Positions 18,083-27,890 of a stretch of 64,000 nucleotides of DNA are shown here, one piece after another. Made by a program: the position numbers and the translations under genes. The notes below the pieces were generated by a model. That model worked only from the letters and a program-made list of their open reading frames with translations, searched no databases and was not told the origin of the DNA. The stretch lies in the NCBI GenBank assembly GCA_019636555.1, contig JAHBXH010000001.1, positions 2,018,928-2,082,927 on the forward strand, given 5' to 3'. The stretch comes from Phycisphaeraceae bacterium. GTDB lineage: Bacteria > Planctomycetota > Phycisphaerae > Phycisphaerales > UBA1924. Position 1 is the stretch's first letter, and every line of letters starts with the position of its first letter.

Positions 18083-19933
18083 ATGTTGTCAAACACGCAG
18101 CCCGCGGGGGCTTCCGCCGCGAAAAAGTCGGTCGTTTCTTCCGTTCGTTCCGGTGTCTGTCATCGGTGGACCAAGTCGCTCATTCCGACGACGCGCGAAG
18201 CGCCAAACGATGCGGAAACTCCGAGCCACATCCTGCTCCATCGCGCCGGATTTATCCGCCAGGTCGGCGCGGGAATCTACGACTACCTGCCGCTCGCGCA
18301 CCGCGTGCTGAACAAGATCGGCGCGATCGTGCGCGAGGAAATGGACGGGGCCGGCGCGACCGAGATGCTGATGCCGGCGCTCGAGCCGTTCGAACTCTTC
18401 GATGGCACCAAGCGCGATCAGGACTACGGCGACAACCTGTTCCGCGTGAAGGACCGCAAGGGTCGCATGAACGCGCTCGCGCCGACCCACGAAGAAGTCA
18501 TCACCGATCTGATGAAGGGCTCGATCGCGAGCTACAAGCAACTCCCGCTCAACCTGTATCAAGTCCAGACAAAATTCCGGGACGAAGCGCGTCCGCGCGC
18601 GGGGTTGCTCCGCTGCCGCGAGTTCATCATGAAGGATGCGTACTCGTTCCACATGAGCGTGGAAGGAGCGGGGGGGCTGAACGAGGCGTACGACGCGATG
18701 TACCACGCGTACACCAACATCTTCACGCGCTGCGGCCTCGATTTCACCGCCGTCGAAGCCGAGTCCGGCCCGATCGGCGGCAGCGCCAGCCACGAGTTCA
18801 TGGTCAACTGCGCCAGCGGCGAAGACACGATTCTCAAATGTCCGGTGACCGGCTACGCGGCGAACATGGAAAAGTGCGAGATCGGCGAGCGCCAGCGCGG
18901 CACGTTTCAGGAGCCCGCGACCGGTGAATGGACCGAGGTTCACACGCCCAATCTCCCCGGCATCGATGAAGTCGGGAAGGCGATGGGGGTGAAGCCCGAG
19001 CGCATGCTGAAGACGATTGTCTTTGGCGTCGGCGAAGGCGAAAGCACGTCGATCAAGTGGATCATCGCCACGGTGCGCGGCGATCAAGACGTGAACGAAG
19101 GAAAAGTCAAAGCGCTCTCCGGCTTCAAGAAGATCGCGATGGCGGACGAGAAGGCGGCGCGTGCCGCAGGCTTTGCGATCGGATATGTATCGCCAAAGAC
19201 GGTCAACTCCGTTCCCGGAACGCTACTCCTCATCGACAGCGACGCCTCGATGGGCGGCTTCTGGGCCACTGGCGCCGACAAGGCCGACTATCACGGGAAG
19301 CATTTCAATTGGCGTCGCGACGTCGGAGCGGCGCTCGACGATGCATCGAAAGTGAAAGTGGGGGACTTGCGCAACGCGAAGGAAGGCGATCCGTCGCCCC
19401 GCTCACCCGGCGCGAAGCTCGTCGCCGCCCGCGGTATCGAGGTCGGCCACATCTTCAAGCTGGGAACGAAATACTCCGACGCGATGAGCTTCGCCATCCT
19501 GAACGCGCAGCAGCAGAAGCAGAGCGTGATCATGGGCTGCTACGGCATCGGCGTCAGCCGCACAATGGCGGCGTGCGTCGAGCAGAACAACGACGCGAAC
19601 GGGATCGCCTGGCCCGCGCCGATCGCACCGTATCACGTGCTTATCACGCTCATGAAGCCGGAAGATCAAAAGCAAAGTGAAGTCGCCGGAAAGATCGCGT
19701 GCGAGCTCGTCGGCAAGGGAGTTGACGTGCTGATCGACGATCGCGACGAACGCGCCGGCGTGAAATTCAAAGACGCCGATCTTGTCGGTATCCCGATCCG
19801 GTTGACCCTCGGTGACAAAGCGCTCGAACAGGGGGGTGTCGAGTACAAGACTCGGCGAGACACCGGCAAAGGCGAGATCGTTCCGCTCGGCGACGTCGCT
19901 GCGAAATGCCTGACGGTCATCAACGGGCAGTAA
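18083..19933 (+). CDS. proS: Prolyl-tRNA synthetase, bacterial type
   Basis: A 616-residue class II aminoacyl-tRNA synthetase. Motif 1 region HILLHRAGFIRQVGAGIYDYLPLA, motif 2 FRDEARPRAGLLRCREFIMKDAYSFH with PTHEEVITDL before it, and motif 3 GCYGIGVSRTMAA are all visible. A ~200-residue editing insertion (RMLKTIVFGVGE...) lies between motifs 2 and 3, marking the bacterial form that hydrolyses Ala-tRNA(Pro). The anticodon-binding domain ends the protein. Start ATG 18083 leaves 11 bp after the QueC-like gene; the GTG at 18032 would overlap it. Confidence 0.96.
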   Translation: MLSNTQPAGASAAKKSVVSSVRSGVCHRWTKSLIPTTREAPNDAETPSHILLHRAGFIRQVGAGIYDYLPLAHRVLNKIGAIVREEMDGAGATEMLMPALEPFELFDGTKRDQDYGDNLFRVKDRKGRMNALAPTHEEVITDLMKGSIASYKQLPLNLYQVQTKFRDEARPRAGLLRCREFIMKDAYSFHMSVEGAGGLNEAYDAMYHAYTNIFTRCGLDFTAVEAESGPIGGSASHEFMVNCASGEDTILKCPVTGYAANMEKCEIGERQRGTFQEPATGEWTEVHTPNLPGIDEVGKAMGVKPERMLKTIVFGVGEGESTSIKWIIATVRGDQDVNEGKVKALSGFKKIAMADEKAARAAGFAIGYVSPKTVNSVPGTLLLIDSDASMGGFWATGADKADYHGKHFNWRRDVGAALDDASKVKVGDLRNAKEGDPSPRSPGAKLVAARGIEVGHIFKLGTKYSDAMSFAILNAQQQKQSVIMGCYGIGVSRTMAACVEQNNDANGIAWPAPIAPYHVLITLMKPEDQKQSEVAGKIACELVGKGVDVLIDDRDERAGVKFKDADLVGIPIRLTLGDKALEQGGVEYKTRRDTGKGEIVPLGDVAAKCLTVINGQ

Positions 19934-19939
19934 TCGTTT

Positions 19940-20140
19940 TTAGAAGTTGTAACCCCGCTTCTCGGAATCAGACCTTCCCGCGAGGAACAAGAACGCGACT
20001 CCAAGCCCCCATCCCCAGAGGATGAGTCGGCCGTTGAGCAACGCGAGCGCGCTGATGCCGAGAATGATGATCGCAACGCCGTATCGCACCCACAACGGAA
20101 GCGAGGCCCACCAGTCAACTATCCCGTCAAAGAAAAACAT
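19940..20140 (-). CDS. Small two-helix membrane protein
   Basis: A 66-residue protein with two hydrophobic helices (WVRYGVAIIILGISALALL and ILWGWGLGVAFLFLA) and a short charged C terminus. Its ATG has a GGGAGAG ribosome-binding site 6 bases upstream on the minus strand, which supports it as real. It is convergent with proS, 6 bp away. I do not recognise the family. Confidence 0.65.
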   Translation of the reverse strand: MFFFDGIVDWWASLPLWVRYGVAIIILGISALALLNGRLILWGWGLGVAFLFLAGRSDSEKRGYNF

Positions 20141-20211
20141 GACACGCTCTCCCGGAGTTCGCAGGAGACTACCACAAGCAGTGACGCCTTCAATTTGATG
20201 GCAGTGTTGCG

Positions 20212-20715
20212 ATGATCAAGTGCATTTACGCGACAATTCCACCGGAGCTAGAACAAGCGAAGGGTCTTTTTCGCGAGTATTCCGAAAGCATCGCCTATCT
20301 CTGCGCCGCCAGCTTCGCTCAGCAGAATCTCGAAGAAGAACTCCGTTCACTCCCGGGTAAGTACGCGCTCCCGCGCGGCTGCATCCTGCTTGCGATGGAC
20401 GGCGAGGCCGCCGTCGGCTGCGTCGCCCTCCGCCCGATCGAGCCCGCCCCGCACGACAGCCCCGGCGAACGCATCTGCGAGATGAAGCGCCTCTACGCCA
20501 AACCCGAAACCCGCGGCAGGGGGGTCGGACGCTTGCTCTGCGAAGAACTCATCCGATTCGCAAAGCAGGGGGGCTACACGCTCATGAAGCTCGACACCGA
20601 GCCGGAACTCAAGTCCGCATGCAGGCTCTATCGCTCGCTTGGCTTCATTGAAATCCCACGATACAACGACGACCCGAAACCCGAGACGCTTTACATGGGG
20701 CTGCGGCTCGTCTGA
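20212..20715 (+). CDS. GNAT family N-acetyltransferase
   Basis: A 167-residue acetyltransferase. The acetyl-CoA pyrophosphate loop is visible in motif A: MKRLYAKPETRGRGVGRLLCEELIRFA (Q/RxxGxG/A form RGRGVG). The C-terminal CRLYRSLGFIEIPRYN is the conserved motif-B helix and strand. Substrate is unknown; it resembles the MarR-linked or free-standing GNATs that acetylate small amines or amino acids. It lies between a minus-strand small membrane gene and an AraC-type gene on the same strand. Confidence 0.88.
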   Translation: MIKCIYATIPPELEQAKGLFREYSESIAYLCAASFAQQNLEEELRSLPGKYALPRGCILLAMDGEAAVGCVALRPIEPAPHDSPGERICEMKRLYAKPETRGRGVGRLLCEELIRFAKQGGYTLMKLDTEPELKSACRLYRSLGFIEIPRYNDDPKPETLYMGLRLV

Positions 20716-20833
20716 TTCTCCGGACCCATCGCATTTGCATCCGCTTGCCGGTTTCGCAAGGTCTGTCCGAAAACCCGGTGCAACCAACACAGAAATCGAA
20801 CCGGGAGGGGGGTTCTGGCGGATAAAGACGTGC

Positions 20834-21775
20834 ATGGCTCCGCCCTTGCACATTCCTGCAGGGATTACAAAGCGACCCGACATGTCGCCGACGCATCGCG
20901 CGCACCCGCTGTTCGAAACGCCGCTCATCGGAATCGGCGTCCTGCACATTCCCGCCGATCACCCGGAATGGAGACAGGCACGAACAGGCTATTGCTGGCC
21001 CGCAATCGGCTTGCCTCGAATCCCCTACTTGGTGACGGTCGAAAGTGACTCGCCGACGGTGATCGACCGCAACACGGTGTACTTCACGAATGTCGGGTTC
21101 ACATATCGCCGCCGCAATCTCACCCCTCACGGCCTTCGCAACGACTGGGTTGATATTCGGCCCGAGTTGCTCGCGGAGATGCTGACCGCAGCCACGGGTC
21201 GAAAGCACGACCCCACCTCTCGTTTTCCCTGGAACTTTGGTCCATCACCCACAGCCCCCCTGCTGCGCCTGCACGCTTTGAATTCGGTTCTCGTGGAGGG
21301 AAACGGTCGCAACGGGCTTCGAGTCGAGGAGACCGTGCTGGAGTCAATCTCCGAAATCATCGAGGCGAACGTGCAGGCCCGAAGCACCGTCCGGCGTAGA
21401 CGCCCTTCCCCCGCTCAGGCGAGGTTTCACAGGGAATCGGTTGACGAGGTGCGTCGCGTGCTTGCGACGAACCCGGAGCACTCCCACGGCCTTGAAAGCC
21501 TGGCGGCGGGGGTGTGCATGTCACCATTTCATCTCTGCCGCGTCTTCAAGCGCCACACCGGTCTGCCGGTCCATCGCTACCTGGAACGCCTCAGGCTGCG
21601 TCGGGCGCTGTCCTGCGTGCTCGACACCAAGGACCGGATGATCTCGATCGCTGCCAAGTGCGGGTTCTGCAGCGAAGCTCATTTGTCGAACGCCTTCCTT
21701 CGCGAGTTTGGCCATCGTCCGAGCCGCCTGCGGCGGGATCGCACGCTCGCTTTGACGCCAGCTCTTTGTATTTAA
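20834..21775 (+). CDS. AraC/XylS family transcriptional regulator
   Basis: About 313 residues. The last ~100 residues contain two helix-turn-helix units: LESLAAGVCMSPFHLCRVFKRHTG and ISIAAKCGFCSEAHLSNAFLREFGHRPSRLR, the AraC signature. The N-terminal half (ETPLIGIGVLHIPADHP...) looks like a ligand-binding beta-barrel but I cannot assign a ligand. Start is uncertain: ATG 20834 or ATG 20882, both in frame; an extension further upstream overlaps the GNAT gene. It ends 55 bp before hutH on the same strand and directly abuts an A+T-rich dyad, so it is the obvious candidate regulator of histidine degradation, as inference. Confidence 0.85.
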   Translation: MAPPLHIPAGITKRPDMSPTHRAHPLFETPLIGIGVLHIPADHPEWRQARTGYCWPAIGLPRIPYLVTVESDSPTVIDRNTVYFTNVGFTYRRRNLTPHGLRNDWVDIRPELLAEMLTAATGRKHDPTSRFPWNFGPSPTAPLLRLHALNSVLVEGNGRNGLRVEETVLESISEIIEANVQARSTVRRRRPSPAQARFHRESVDEVRRVLATNPEHSHGLESLAAGVCMSPFHLCRVFKRHTGLPVHRYLERLRLRRALSCVLDTKDRMISIAAKCGFCSEAHLSNAFLREFGHRPSRLRRDRTLALTPALCI

Positions 21776-21801
21776 CATAACATATATTATAGGACGTTAT
21801 G
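21752..21801 (+). promoter_or_regulatory. Putative hut promoter with flanking dyad
   Basis: This is the only strongly A+T-rich stretch nearby. TTGACG (21752-21757) is followed after 18 bp by CATAAC (21776-21781), a possible -35/-10 pair. CATAAC is also the left arm of a perfect 6-bp inverted repeat, CATAAC-N14-GTTATG (21776-21801), which encloses a second -10-like TATTAT. The hutH ATG is at 21831. An operator overlapping the promoter is the simplest reading. Confidence 0.45.
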
Positions 21802-21830
21802 GCTATTTTTGGTGCCTACACTCGTCCCCC

Positions 21831-23357
21831 ATGGCCCATTCCGTCGACCTCACGACCGGCTCTCTTTCAATCGAGGATGTGGTTGCGGTCGCTCGCGAAA
21901 ACGTCCGCGTGCGAGTTTCTCCGAAGTCGATCGCCGCGATGAAGCGATCGAGGACCGTGGTCGAGCGGGCGCTCAAGGACGGCGAACCGCACTACGGGAT
22001 CAACACCGGTTTCGGCTCGCTCAGCAAACAACGAATCGGCGAAGCGGATTTGGCAGCGCTGCAGCGCAACCTCGTGCGTTCGCATTCCGCCGGTGTTGGT
22101 GAGCCGCTGCCGCGCGATGTCGTTCGGGCCATGATGCTGCTTCTCGCGGCATCGCTCGGGCGCGGGCTTTCGGGCGTGCGCCCAATTGTTTGCGAAACCA
22201 TCGTTGCGATGCTCAACAAAGGGGTGACGCCGATCGTGCCGAGCGTGGGAAGCGTCGGCGCATCCGGCGATTTGGCTCCGCTCTCTGCGGTTGCGCTGGT
22301 CGCGATCGGTGAGGGCGAGGCGGAACTGGGCGGGCGTCGGATGAGCGGCGCTGCCGCGTTGCGTAAAGCGAGGATGAAGCCGCTCGAACTGTCCGCGAAA
22401 GAAGGGCTGGCGCTGATCAACGGTACCCATTTGATGGCGGGTTGGGGAAGTTTGATCTCGCACGACGCGTCGACACTCTTCGGCGCGGCCGTGATTGCGA
22501 CGGCGATATCGATCGAAGCCTGCCGTGCTACGGATGAGTTTCTGGACGATCGGCTTTATCGGGCCCGCAATTGCTACAGCATGCGCACGGTGGCCGAGAG
22601 AATGCGCGAGTTGCTGTCGGGAAGCCGGATTCTGCCGAGCCACGTCGAAAACGACCCGCGCGTGCAGGACCCCTATTCGCTCCGCGCCGCCCCCACCGTA
22701 CTCGGCGCGTGCTGGTACGCGATGGGAAATCTAAATTCGGTTCTCGAGTACGACGAACTCGGCGCCGTCACCGATAACCCGCTCGTGTTTCCCCGCCCGG
22801 GCGGGCGGGGGGACATTCTCTCCGGTGCCAACTTCCACGGCATGCCGCTCGCCATCCCGCTCGATTTGCTTGCGATCGCGCTCTGCCACATCGCTGGCAT
22901 CGCCGAAAGGCGGATATATCTCATCACCGGCGCCTTCGAACCCGAGAGTCACCTGAAGCCTTACCTCTCGCCGCTCCCGGGTTTGCAGAGCGGACTGATG
23001 ATCGCCCAGTACACCGCCGCGGCATGCGTCAACGAGATGATCGGGCTCGCGACTCCCGCGAGCGTGGCCAACATCCCCACTTCCGCCGGCATGGAAGATT
23101 ACAACTCGTTCGGCCCGCGCAGTGCCGCCAAGGCGGCTCGCTCACTCGATCTCGCCCGCAAAGTCGTCGCGATCGAACTGATCTGCGCCGCACAGGGACT
23201 CGAAGCGCATCGTCCCCTCAAGAGCGGCAAGGGTGTCGAAGCGGCGTACAAGATCGTCCGCTCCAAGGTGAAGAAGCTCACTCACGATCGTCCGCTCACG
23301 CGCGATATCGAGGCGGTATCGGATCTCATCCGCGAGGGCGCATTCGGTGGGATATAG
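21831..23357 (+). CDS. hutH: Histidine ammonia-lyase
   Basis: A 508-residue enzyme catalysing the first step of histidine degradation, histidine to trans-urocanate plus ammonia. The MIO-forming tripeptide Ala144-Ser145-Gly146 is in GSVGASGDLAPLSAVALV; YGINTGFGSL near the N terminus supplies the lid Tyr; QDPYSLRAAPTVLGA and FHGMPLAIPLDLLAIA match the conserved tetramer core. Length is normal (~510). It opens the hut cluster, following an AraC-type gene and an A+T-rich promoter region. Confidence 0.96.
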   Translation: MAHSVDLTTGSLSIEDVVAVARENVRVRVSPKSIAAMKRSRTVVERALKDGEPHYGINTGFGSLSKQRIGEADLAALQRNLVRSHSAGVGEPLPRDVVRAMMLLLAASLGRGLSGVRPIVCETIVAMLNKGVTPIVPSVGSVGASGDLAPLSAVALVAIGEGEAELGGRRMSGAAALRKARMKPLELSAKEGLALINGTHLMAGWGSLISHDASTLFGAAVIATAISIEACRATDEFLDDRLYRARNCYSMRTVAERMRELLSGSRILPSHVENDPRVQDPYSLRAAPTVLGACWYAMGNLNSVLEYDELGAVTDNPLVFPRPGGRGDILSGANFHGMPLAIPLDLLAIALCHIAGIAERRIYLITGAFEPESHLKPYLSPLPGLQSGLMIAQYTAAACVNEMIGLATPASVANIPTSAGMEDYNSFGPRSAAKAARSLDLARKVVAIELICAAQGLEAHRPLKSGKGVEAAYKIVRSKVKKLTHDRPLTRDIEAVSDLIREGAFGGI

Positions 23358-23360
23358 GCG

Positions 23361-23774
23361 CTAGAAAAAACTTCGCACGAGCGGGCTCTGCGCGAGTCGC
23401 CAAAGGCCAACGCACGCGAGCGTGAAATATGTCACGAACAGGACGAGCACGATTGCAAGCTCGAACAGCCACCGGAACGGAGACCACTCCGGACGCAGGA
23501 ATCCTCGCAATCGGGTGATATCTTCCGCCAGAATCGCGACGAACATCAGGAAAAAGAGCGCGACAAGCGGGGTGAGGATCGGCACGCCGTAGCCGACAAG
23601 CACGGTCGCCGCGGCCAGAACTACGGGCACCCAGATTGCCTGCCGCCACTTGCGAATGAGAAGCCCTTGGATCTCGCGCTCATCCTCGCTGTCGCGTTTC
23701 GAGCCGCCGCATTCGGGACACCTCGCCCGCAGCGACAACCCTTCGAGTGAATAGCCGCAGTCACGGCATCGCAT
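23361..23774 (-). CDS. Zinc-ribbon membrane protein (planctomycete-type)
   Basis: A 137-residue protein. It starts MRCRDCGYSLEGL and continues RARCPECGG, a four-Cys zinc ribbon, then has three or four hydrophobic helices (VPVVLAAATVLVGYGV, LTPLVALFFLMFVAILA, LFELAIVLVLFVTYFTLACVG). A longer upstream reading frame exists but the CxxC-leading ATG at 23774 is the natural start. It lies on the minus strand between hutH and hutU, 3 bp from the hutH stop, so it interrupts the hut operon. Function unknown; a similar arrangement recurs at 27756 with the ribbon at the C-terminal side. Confidence 0.7.
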   Translation of the reverse strand: MRCRDCGYSLEGLSLRARCPECGGSKRDSEDEREIQGLLIRKWRQAIWVPVVLAAATVLVGYGVPILTPLVALFFLMFVAILAEDITRLRGFLRPEWSPFRWLFELAIVLVLFVTYFTLACVGLWRLAQSPLVRSFF

Positions 23775-23850
23775 CCTTGCAGGATACAGGCCTCGTCGCC
23801 TCACACTTCGGTGCGGCCGCCCACTACACTCGCTCCTCGAGGAGCGTTGA

Positions 23851-25575
23851 ATGCCGACCAAAGTGGTTGAGAAGATCGGAAAAGTTTCGAAGATTCTCGC
23901 CGACGCCGCGAAGGCGGCGCCGAAATCCGGCGCACGTGTCGTGCGTGCTCCGCGCGGCAAGAAGAAAGTCTGCAAGACCTGGCAGGCCGAGGCCGCGATG
24001 CGCATGCTCATGAACAACCTCGACCCTGAGGTTGCCGAGCGCCCGGAAGATCTGGTCGTCTATGGCGGGCGCGGACAGGCGGCGCGCTCGTGGCCCGCGT
24101 TCGATGCAATCATCAAGACTCTGAAACGTCTGAAAGCGGACGAGACATTGCTGGTTCAGTCCGGCAAACCGGTCGGCGTTGTTCAAACGACGAAGGATTC
24201 GCCGCGGGTGCTCATCGCCAACAGCAATCTAGTCCCCCACTGGGCGACACAAAAGCACTTCGATGAACTCGCGGCCAAAGGTCTCATGATGTACGGCCAG
24301 ATGACGGCCGGTTCGTGGATCTACATCGGCACGCAGGGGATCGTGCAGGGGACGTACGAGACATTCCGCGAACTCGGGCAGCATCATTTCAAGGCCGATC
24401 TTGCCGGAAAACTGTGCGTCACCGCCGGATGCGGCGGCATGGGCGGCGCGCAGCCGCTCGCCATCACCATGAACGGCGGCACATGCCTGATCGCCGATGT
24501 CGATATGCGCTGCCTGCAGCGCCGGGTGAAAGACCGTTACCTCGATTCAGTCGTGGACAATCTCGACGCGGCGATTGATGCCGCGGTCGCGAGCGCGAAA
24601 GACAAGAAGGCGATCAGCATCGGCGTGTGCTGCAATGCGATCGAACTGCTCGAGCGACTCCTCGAACGCGCCATCACGCCCGATGCCCTGACCGATCAGA
24701 CGAGCGCACACGATCTCCTCAGCTATGTGCCGCTGGGAAGATCGATCGAACAGGCAGAGGCCTGGCGGCAGAGCGACCCTGCGAAGTACGAGCAAGAGAG
24801 TCTGGCATCAATGGATCGCCATGTGCGCGCCATGGTCGAGCTTCAGAAGCACGGAAGCATCACGTTCGACTACGGCAACAACATCCGGCAGCGAGCCTTC
24901 GATCACGGTTTCAAGGATGCGTTCGCGTTTCCGGGTTTCGTGCCCGCGTACATCCGGCCCCAATTCTGCGTCGGGCGCGGGCCGTTCCGTTTCGTCGCGC
25001 TCTCGGGCGACCCGAAAGACATTTTCACGGCCGACGCAGCTCTCATGAAGCTGTTCCCGAAGGACAAAGGACTCCATCGCTGGCTGACGATGGCGAAGGA
25101 ACGCATCGCGTTTCAGGGCCTTCCGGCGCGCATCTGCTGGCTCGGTCAGGGCCAGCGCGACAAAGCCGGCGTCATGCTCAACAACCTCGTCAAGTCCGGC
25201 AAGATCAAAGCTCCGATCGTCATTGGCCGCGATCATCTCGACTGCGGGAGCGTCGCCAGCCCGAACCGCGAGACCGAAGGAATGAAGGACGGGACCGACG
25301 CCGTCAGCGACTGGGCGATCCTCAACGCCATGGTCAATGTGGCGAGCGGCGCATCATGGGTCAGTTTCCATCACGGCGGCGGCGTCGGAATCGGATTCAG
25401 TCAGCACGCGGGCCAAGTGATCGTTGCGGACGGCACAAAGGAGGCCGTGGCGAGGTTGAAGCGCGTGCTGACAAACGATCCAGCGATGGGTGTTTTTCGT
25501 CATGTCGATGCCGGATACGACGAAGCCGCCGCGTGCGCCAAGGCAAACAAAATCGATATCCCGATGCGATCCTGA
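23851..25575 (+). CDS. hutU: Urocanate hydratase
   Basis: A 574-residue NAD-dependent enzyme that converts urocanate to imidazolone-propionate. Visible landmarks are [58 protein letters not shown] and [15 protein letters not shown] (dinucleotide-binding), with [16 protein letters not shown] near the C terminus. The first ~50 residues are basic and low-complexity ([17 protein letters not shown]). The hutG start follows the stop after 13 bp. Confidence 0.95.
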   Translation: MPTKVVEKIGKVSKILADAAKAAPKSGARVVRAPRGKKKVCKTWQAEAAMRMLMNNLDPEVAERPEDLVVYGGRGQAARSWPAFDAIIKTLKRLKADETLLVQSGKPVGVVQTTKDSPRVLIANSNLVPHWATQKHFDELAAKGLMMYGQMTAGSWIYIGTQGIVQGTYETFRELGQHHFKADLAGKLCVTAGCGGMGGAQPLAITMNGGTCLIADVDMRCLQRRVKDRYLDSVVDNLDAAIDAAVASAKDKKAISIGVCCNAIELLERLLERAITPDALTDQTSAHDLLSYVPLGRSIEQAEAWRQSDPAKYEQESLASMDRHVRAMVELQKHGSITFDYGNNIRQRAFDHGFKDAFAFPGFVPAYIRPQFCVGRGPFRFVALSGDPKDIFTADAALMKLFPKDKGLHRWLTMAKERIAFQGLPARICWLGQGQRDKAGVMLNNLVKSGKIKAPIVIGRDHLDCGSVASPNRETEGMKDGTDAVSDWAILNAMVNVASGASWVSFHHGGGVGIGFSQHAGQVIVADGTKEAVARLKRVLTNDPAMGVFRHVDAGYDEAAACAKANKIDIPMRS

Positions 25576-25588
25576 TCTCGAGCGCGAT

Positions 25589-26512
25589 ATGAGTCCTTCC
25601 CTCAACCTCCCCCACTGCACTCCGGCGAGATATCCGGCGGGCATCGCGCCGGGGCGTTTCGCTTCGACGATCCGGACGGACTCACACGACGGCTGTTCAA
25701 TCGCAATCTTGGGAATGCCCGATGATCTCGGGGTACATCTGAACAACGGACGCCCCGGTGCACGCGAAGGGCCGCACGCGATCCGTGATGCTCTCAGCCG
25801 ATACGGAGTTGCGTCGCAGTTTCTGTGCGAGTTACCGGCAGTCTTTGATGCCGGGGATGTTGTACCCGCGGAAGGACAAGATGCTCAGGCTCTTGCCCGA
25901 ACGCACGATCGTGTCAGCGAAGCGACGGAAGCACTCGCCCGCCGCGGCATGCTCGTCATCGGATTCGGAGGCGGGCACGATCTGACCTATGCGCTGGTAA
26001 GAGGCGTCGCCCGCGCACGCGGTTCACTCATGCCCGGAATCTATTTCGATGCGCATCTCGATGTGCGCGACACTCCGGGCAGCGGGATGTCGTTCCGCCG
26101 GTTGCTCGATGAAAACATCGCATCGAACCTGCGAATCGTCGGATTCAATCCGCTCGTGAACCAGCGTGAGCACGCCGAATGGTTTATCAAACATCGCGGC
26201 GTCATCGCACCGGCCGGTTCCGATCCGCTCGGAGGCATCGACACGAACGGCGGGTTTGTGAGCGTCGATCTCGATTGCGTCGATATGGGGGCGGCGCCCG
26301 GGGTCAGCGCGCCGAATCCGGCGGGGCTCGGACCACGCGAACTCGCGGACGCGATGGAGCGGCTGGGTCAGCACTACAACCTTCGCTGTCTTGATTTCAT
26401 GGAACTCTGTCCACCGCACGACGAAGGCGGGCGCACCGCCCGGCTCGCTGCACATTTGCTGCTCTCGTTTCTGCGGGGCATCGGGCTTCGTACCGCTTCC
26501 GTCAAGCAGTGA
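25589..26512 (+). CDS. hutG: Formimidoylglutamase-type ureohydrolase
   Basis: A 307-residue arginase-superfamily enzyme. The two-manganese site is visible: GGGHD (~residues 128-132), DAHLD (~154-158) and DLDCVD (227-232). Given its place between hutU and hutI it most likely converts N-formimidoyl-glutamate to glutamate and formamide, the single-step end of the hut pathway; no hutF is present to suggest the two-step route. ATG 25589 leaves a 13-bp gap after hutU; upstream in-frame codons overlap that gene. Arginase or agmatinase activity is less likely by context. Confidence 0.85.
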   Translation: MSPSLNLPHCTPARYPAGIAPGRFASTIRTDSHDGCSIAILGMPDDLGVHLNNGRPGAREGPHAIRDALSRYGVASQFLCELPAVFDAGDVVPAEGQDAQALARTHDRVSEATEALARRGMLVIGFGGGHDLTYALVRGVARARGSLMPGIYFDAHLDVRDTPGSGMSFRRLLDENIASNLRIVGFNPLVNQREHAEWFIKHRGVIAPAGSDPLGGIDTNGGFVSVDLDCVDMGAAPGVSAPNPAGLGPRELADAMERLGQHYNLRCLDFMELCPPHDEGGRTARLAAHLLLSFLRGIGLRTASVKQ

Positions 26513-26609
26513 GGCCGAGTTCCTGATAAGCTTTGCAAGGGCCCGCGTCTGCACAGGACGTCGGGCGGATTGGGCCGGGGGCCGAATTCACGCTGCTTTG
26601 AGCACTCGA

Positions 26610-27890
26610 ATGAGCCTTCTGATTCGCCGTTGCCGACTTTTGTCGATGGAAGCCCCGCCGGGCTACGTGGGGGTGCGCACCGGCGAGGCAATGCGCGGGC
26701 TGAAAATGCGGGAAAACGTTGACGTGCTCATTCGCGCCGGGCGCATCGAGGCAGTCGGCGACGGGATCACCGTTCCGCCCGGCGGGCAGGTCATCGATGC
26801 ACGCGGCGACGTCCTGATGCCGGGGTTCGTGGATTGCCACACCCACCTTTGCTGGGCCGGAAACAGGATCGACGAGTGGACGCGACGGCTGGCCGGCGAA
26901 AGCTACTTGCAGATTCTCAAGGACGGCGGCGGCATCATGAGCACCGTTCGAGCCGTTCGCGAAACACCGCTCGTTCGGCTCACGGAGTTGCTTCGGCAGC
27001 GCCTGGATGCATCGCTGCGCCAAGGCATCACAACGATCGAAATCAAGTCCGGTTACGGCTTGAACACCGAAACCGAGATCAAGATGCTTCGCGCTATCAG
27101 GGATGCCGCGCTGACCTGGCCGGGCACTGTGGTGCTCACCGCTTTGATCGGACACGCGATCGATACAACCGTCGGTGAAAAGACGTTTGTCGAGAAAACC
27201 ATCAACGAGACGCTCCCGACTGTTCACGCGGAATTCCCCGGCATCGCAATCGATTTGTTCTGCGAAGAAGGCGCGTGGACGCTTTCGGATTCGCTCCGGC
27301 TGCTGAATGCCGCCAAGGAGCTGGGGCATCCGCTGCGAGTGCATGCCGATCAGTTCACGAGCCGCGGCATGGTAACCGAAGCCGTCAAGCTCGGCGTTTT
27401 GAGCGTTGATCATTTGGAGCAGACGACGAGCGCGGAACTCGAGGTACTATCGAAGAGTCAAACATTCGCCGTTGGTCTCCCGATCACGGCGATCAACCTC
27501 GGCAACTCATCCACTTGCAAGGCGTTCACCGGCATGTCGCCGGGGATCAAGTTCGCGAACCTGCGCGAGCTGGTGGATCGAGGCGGCCGGGTCTGCGTCG
27601 CGACCAACGCCAATCCCGGTTCATCTCCTTCGATCTCGATTCCGCTTGCCGCAGCGCTCGCGGTCCGGTTCTGCGGGCTGACCGTTGACGAGGCTCTGAC
27701 GGCGATCACCGTGAATCCCGCCATGATGCTCGGATTCAAGGATCGCGGCGTCGTTTCATCCGGCAAGCGGGCGGATCTTGTCCTGCTCCGGTTCGAAGAC
27801 TACCGGGAGCTCGCGTACGAACTCGGCGGTGATCCTGTACGGGCCGTGATCGTCGGCGGGCACGTTGCGCGCTACTACTCCGGAAACTGA
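26610..27890 (+). CDS. hutI: Imidazolonepropionase
   Basis: A 426-residue amidohydrolase that opens imidazolone-propionate to N-formimidoyl-glutamate. The metal-binding VDCHTHLCWAG (HxH), KSGYGLNTETEIKML, VHADQFTSRG and the Asp in ATNANPGSSPSISIPLAAAL are all visible, with RADLVLLRFEDYRELAY at the C terminus, typical of HutI. ATG 26610 gives MSLLIRRCRLLSM; the frame extends further upstream over hutG but that part is not HutI-like. It completes H-U-G-I, so histidine can be taken to glutamate with genes in this window. Confidence 0.94.
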   Translation: MSLLIRRCRLLSMEAPPGYVGVRTGEAMRGLKMRENVDVLIRAGRIEAVGDGITVPPGGQVIDARGDVLMPGFVDCHTHLCWAGNRIDEWTRRLAGESYLQILKDGGGIMSTVRAVRETPLVRLTELLRQRLDASLRQGITTIEIKSGYGLNTETEIKMLRAIRDAALTWPGTVVLTALIGHAIDTTVGEKTFVEKTINETLPTVHAEFPGIAIDLFCEEGAWTLSDSLRLLNAAKELGHPLRVHADQFTSRGMVTEAVKLGVLSVDHLEQTTSAELEVLSKSQTFAVGLPITAINLGNSSTCKAFTGMSPGIKFANLRELVDRGGRVCVATNANPGSSPSISIPLAAALAVRFCGLTVDEALTAITVNPAMMLGFKDRGVVSSGKRADLVLLRFEDYRELAYELGGDPVRAVIVGGHVARYYSGN

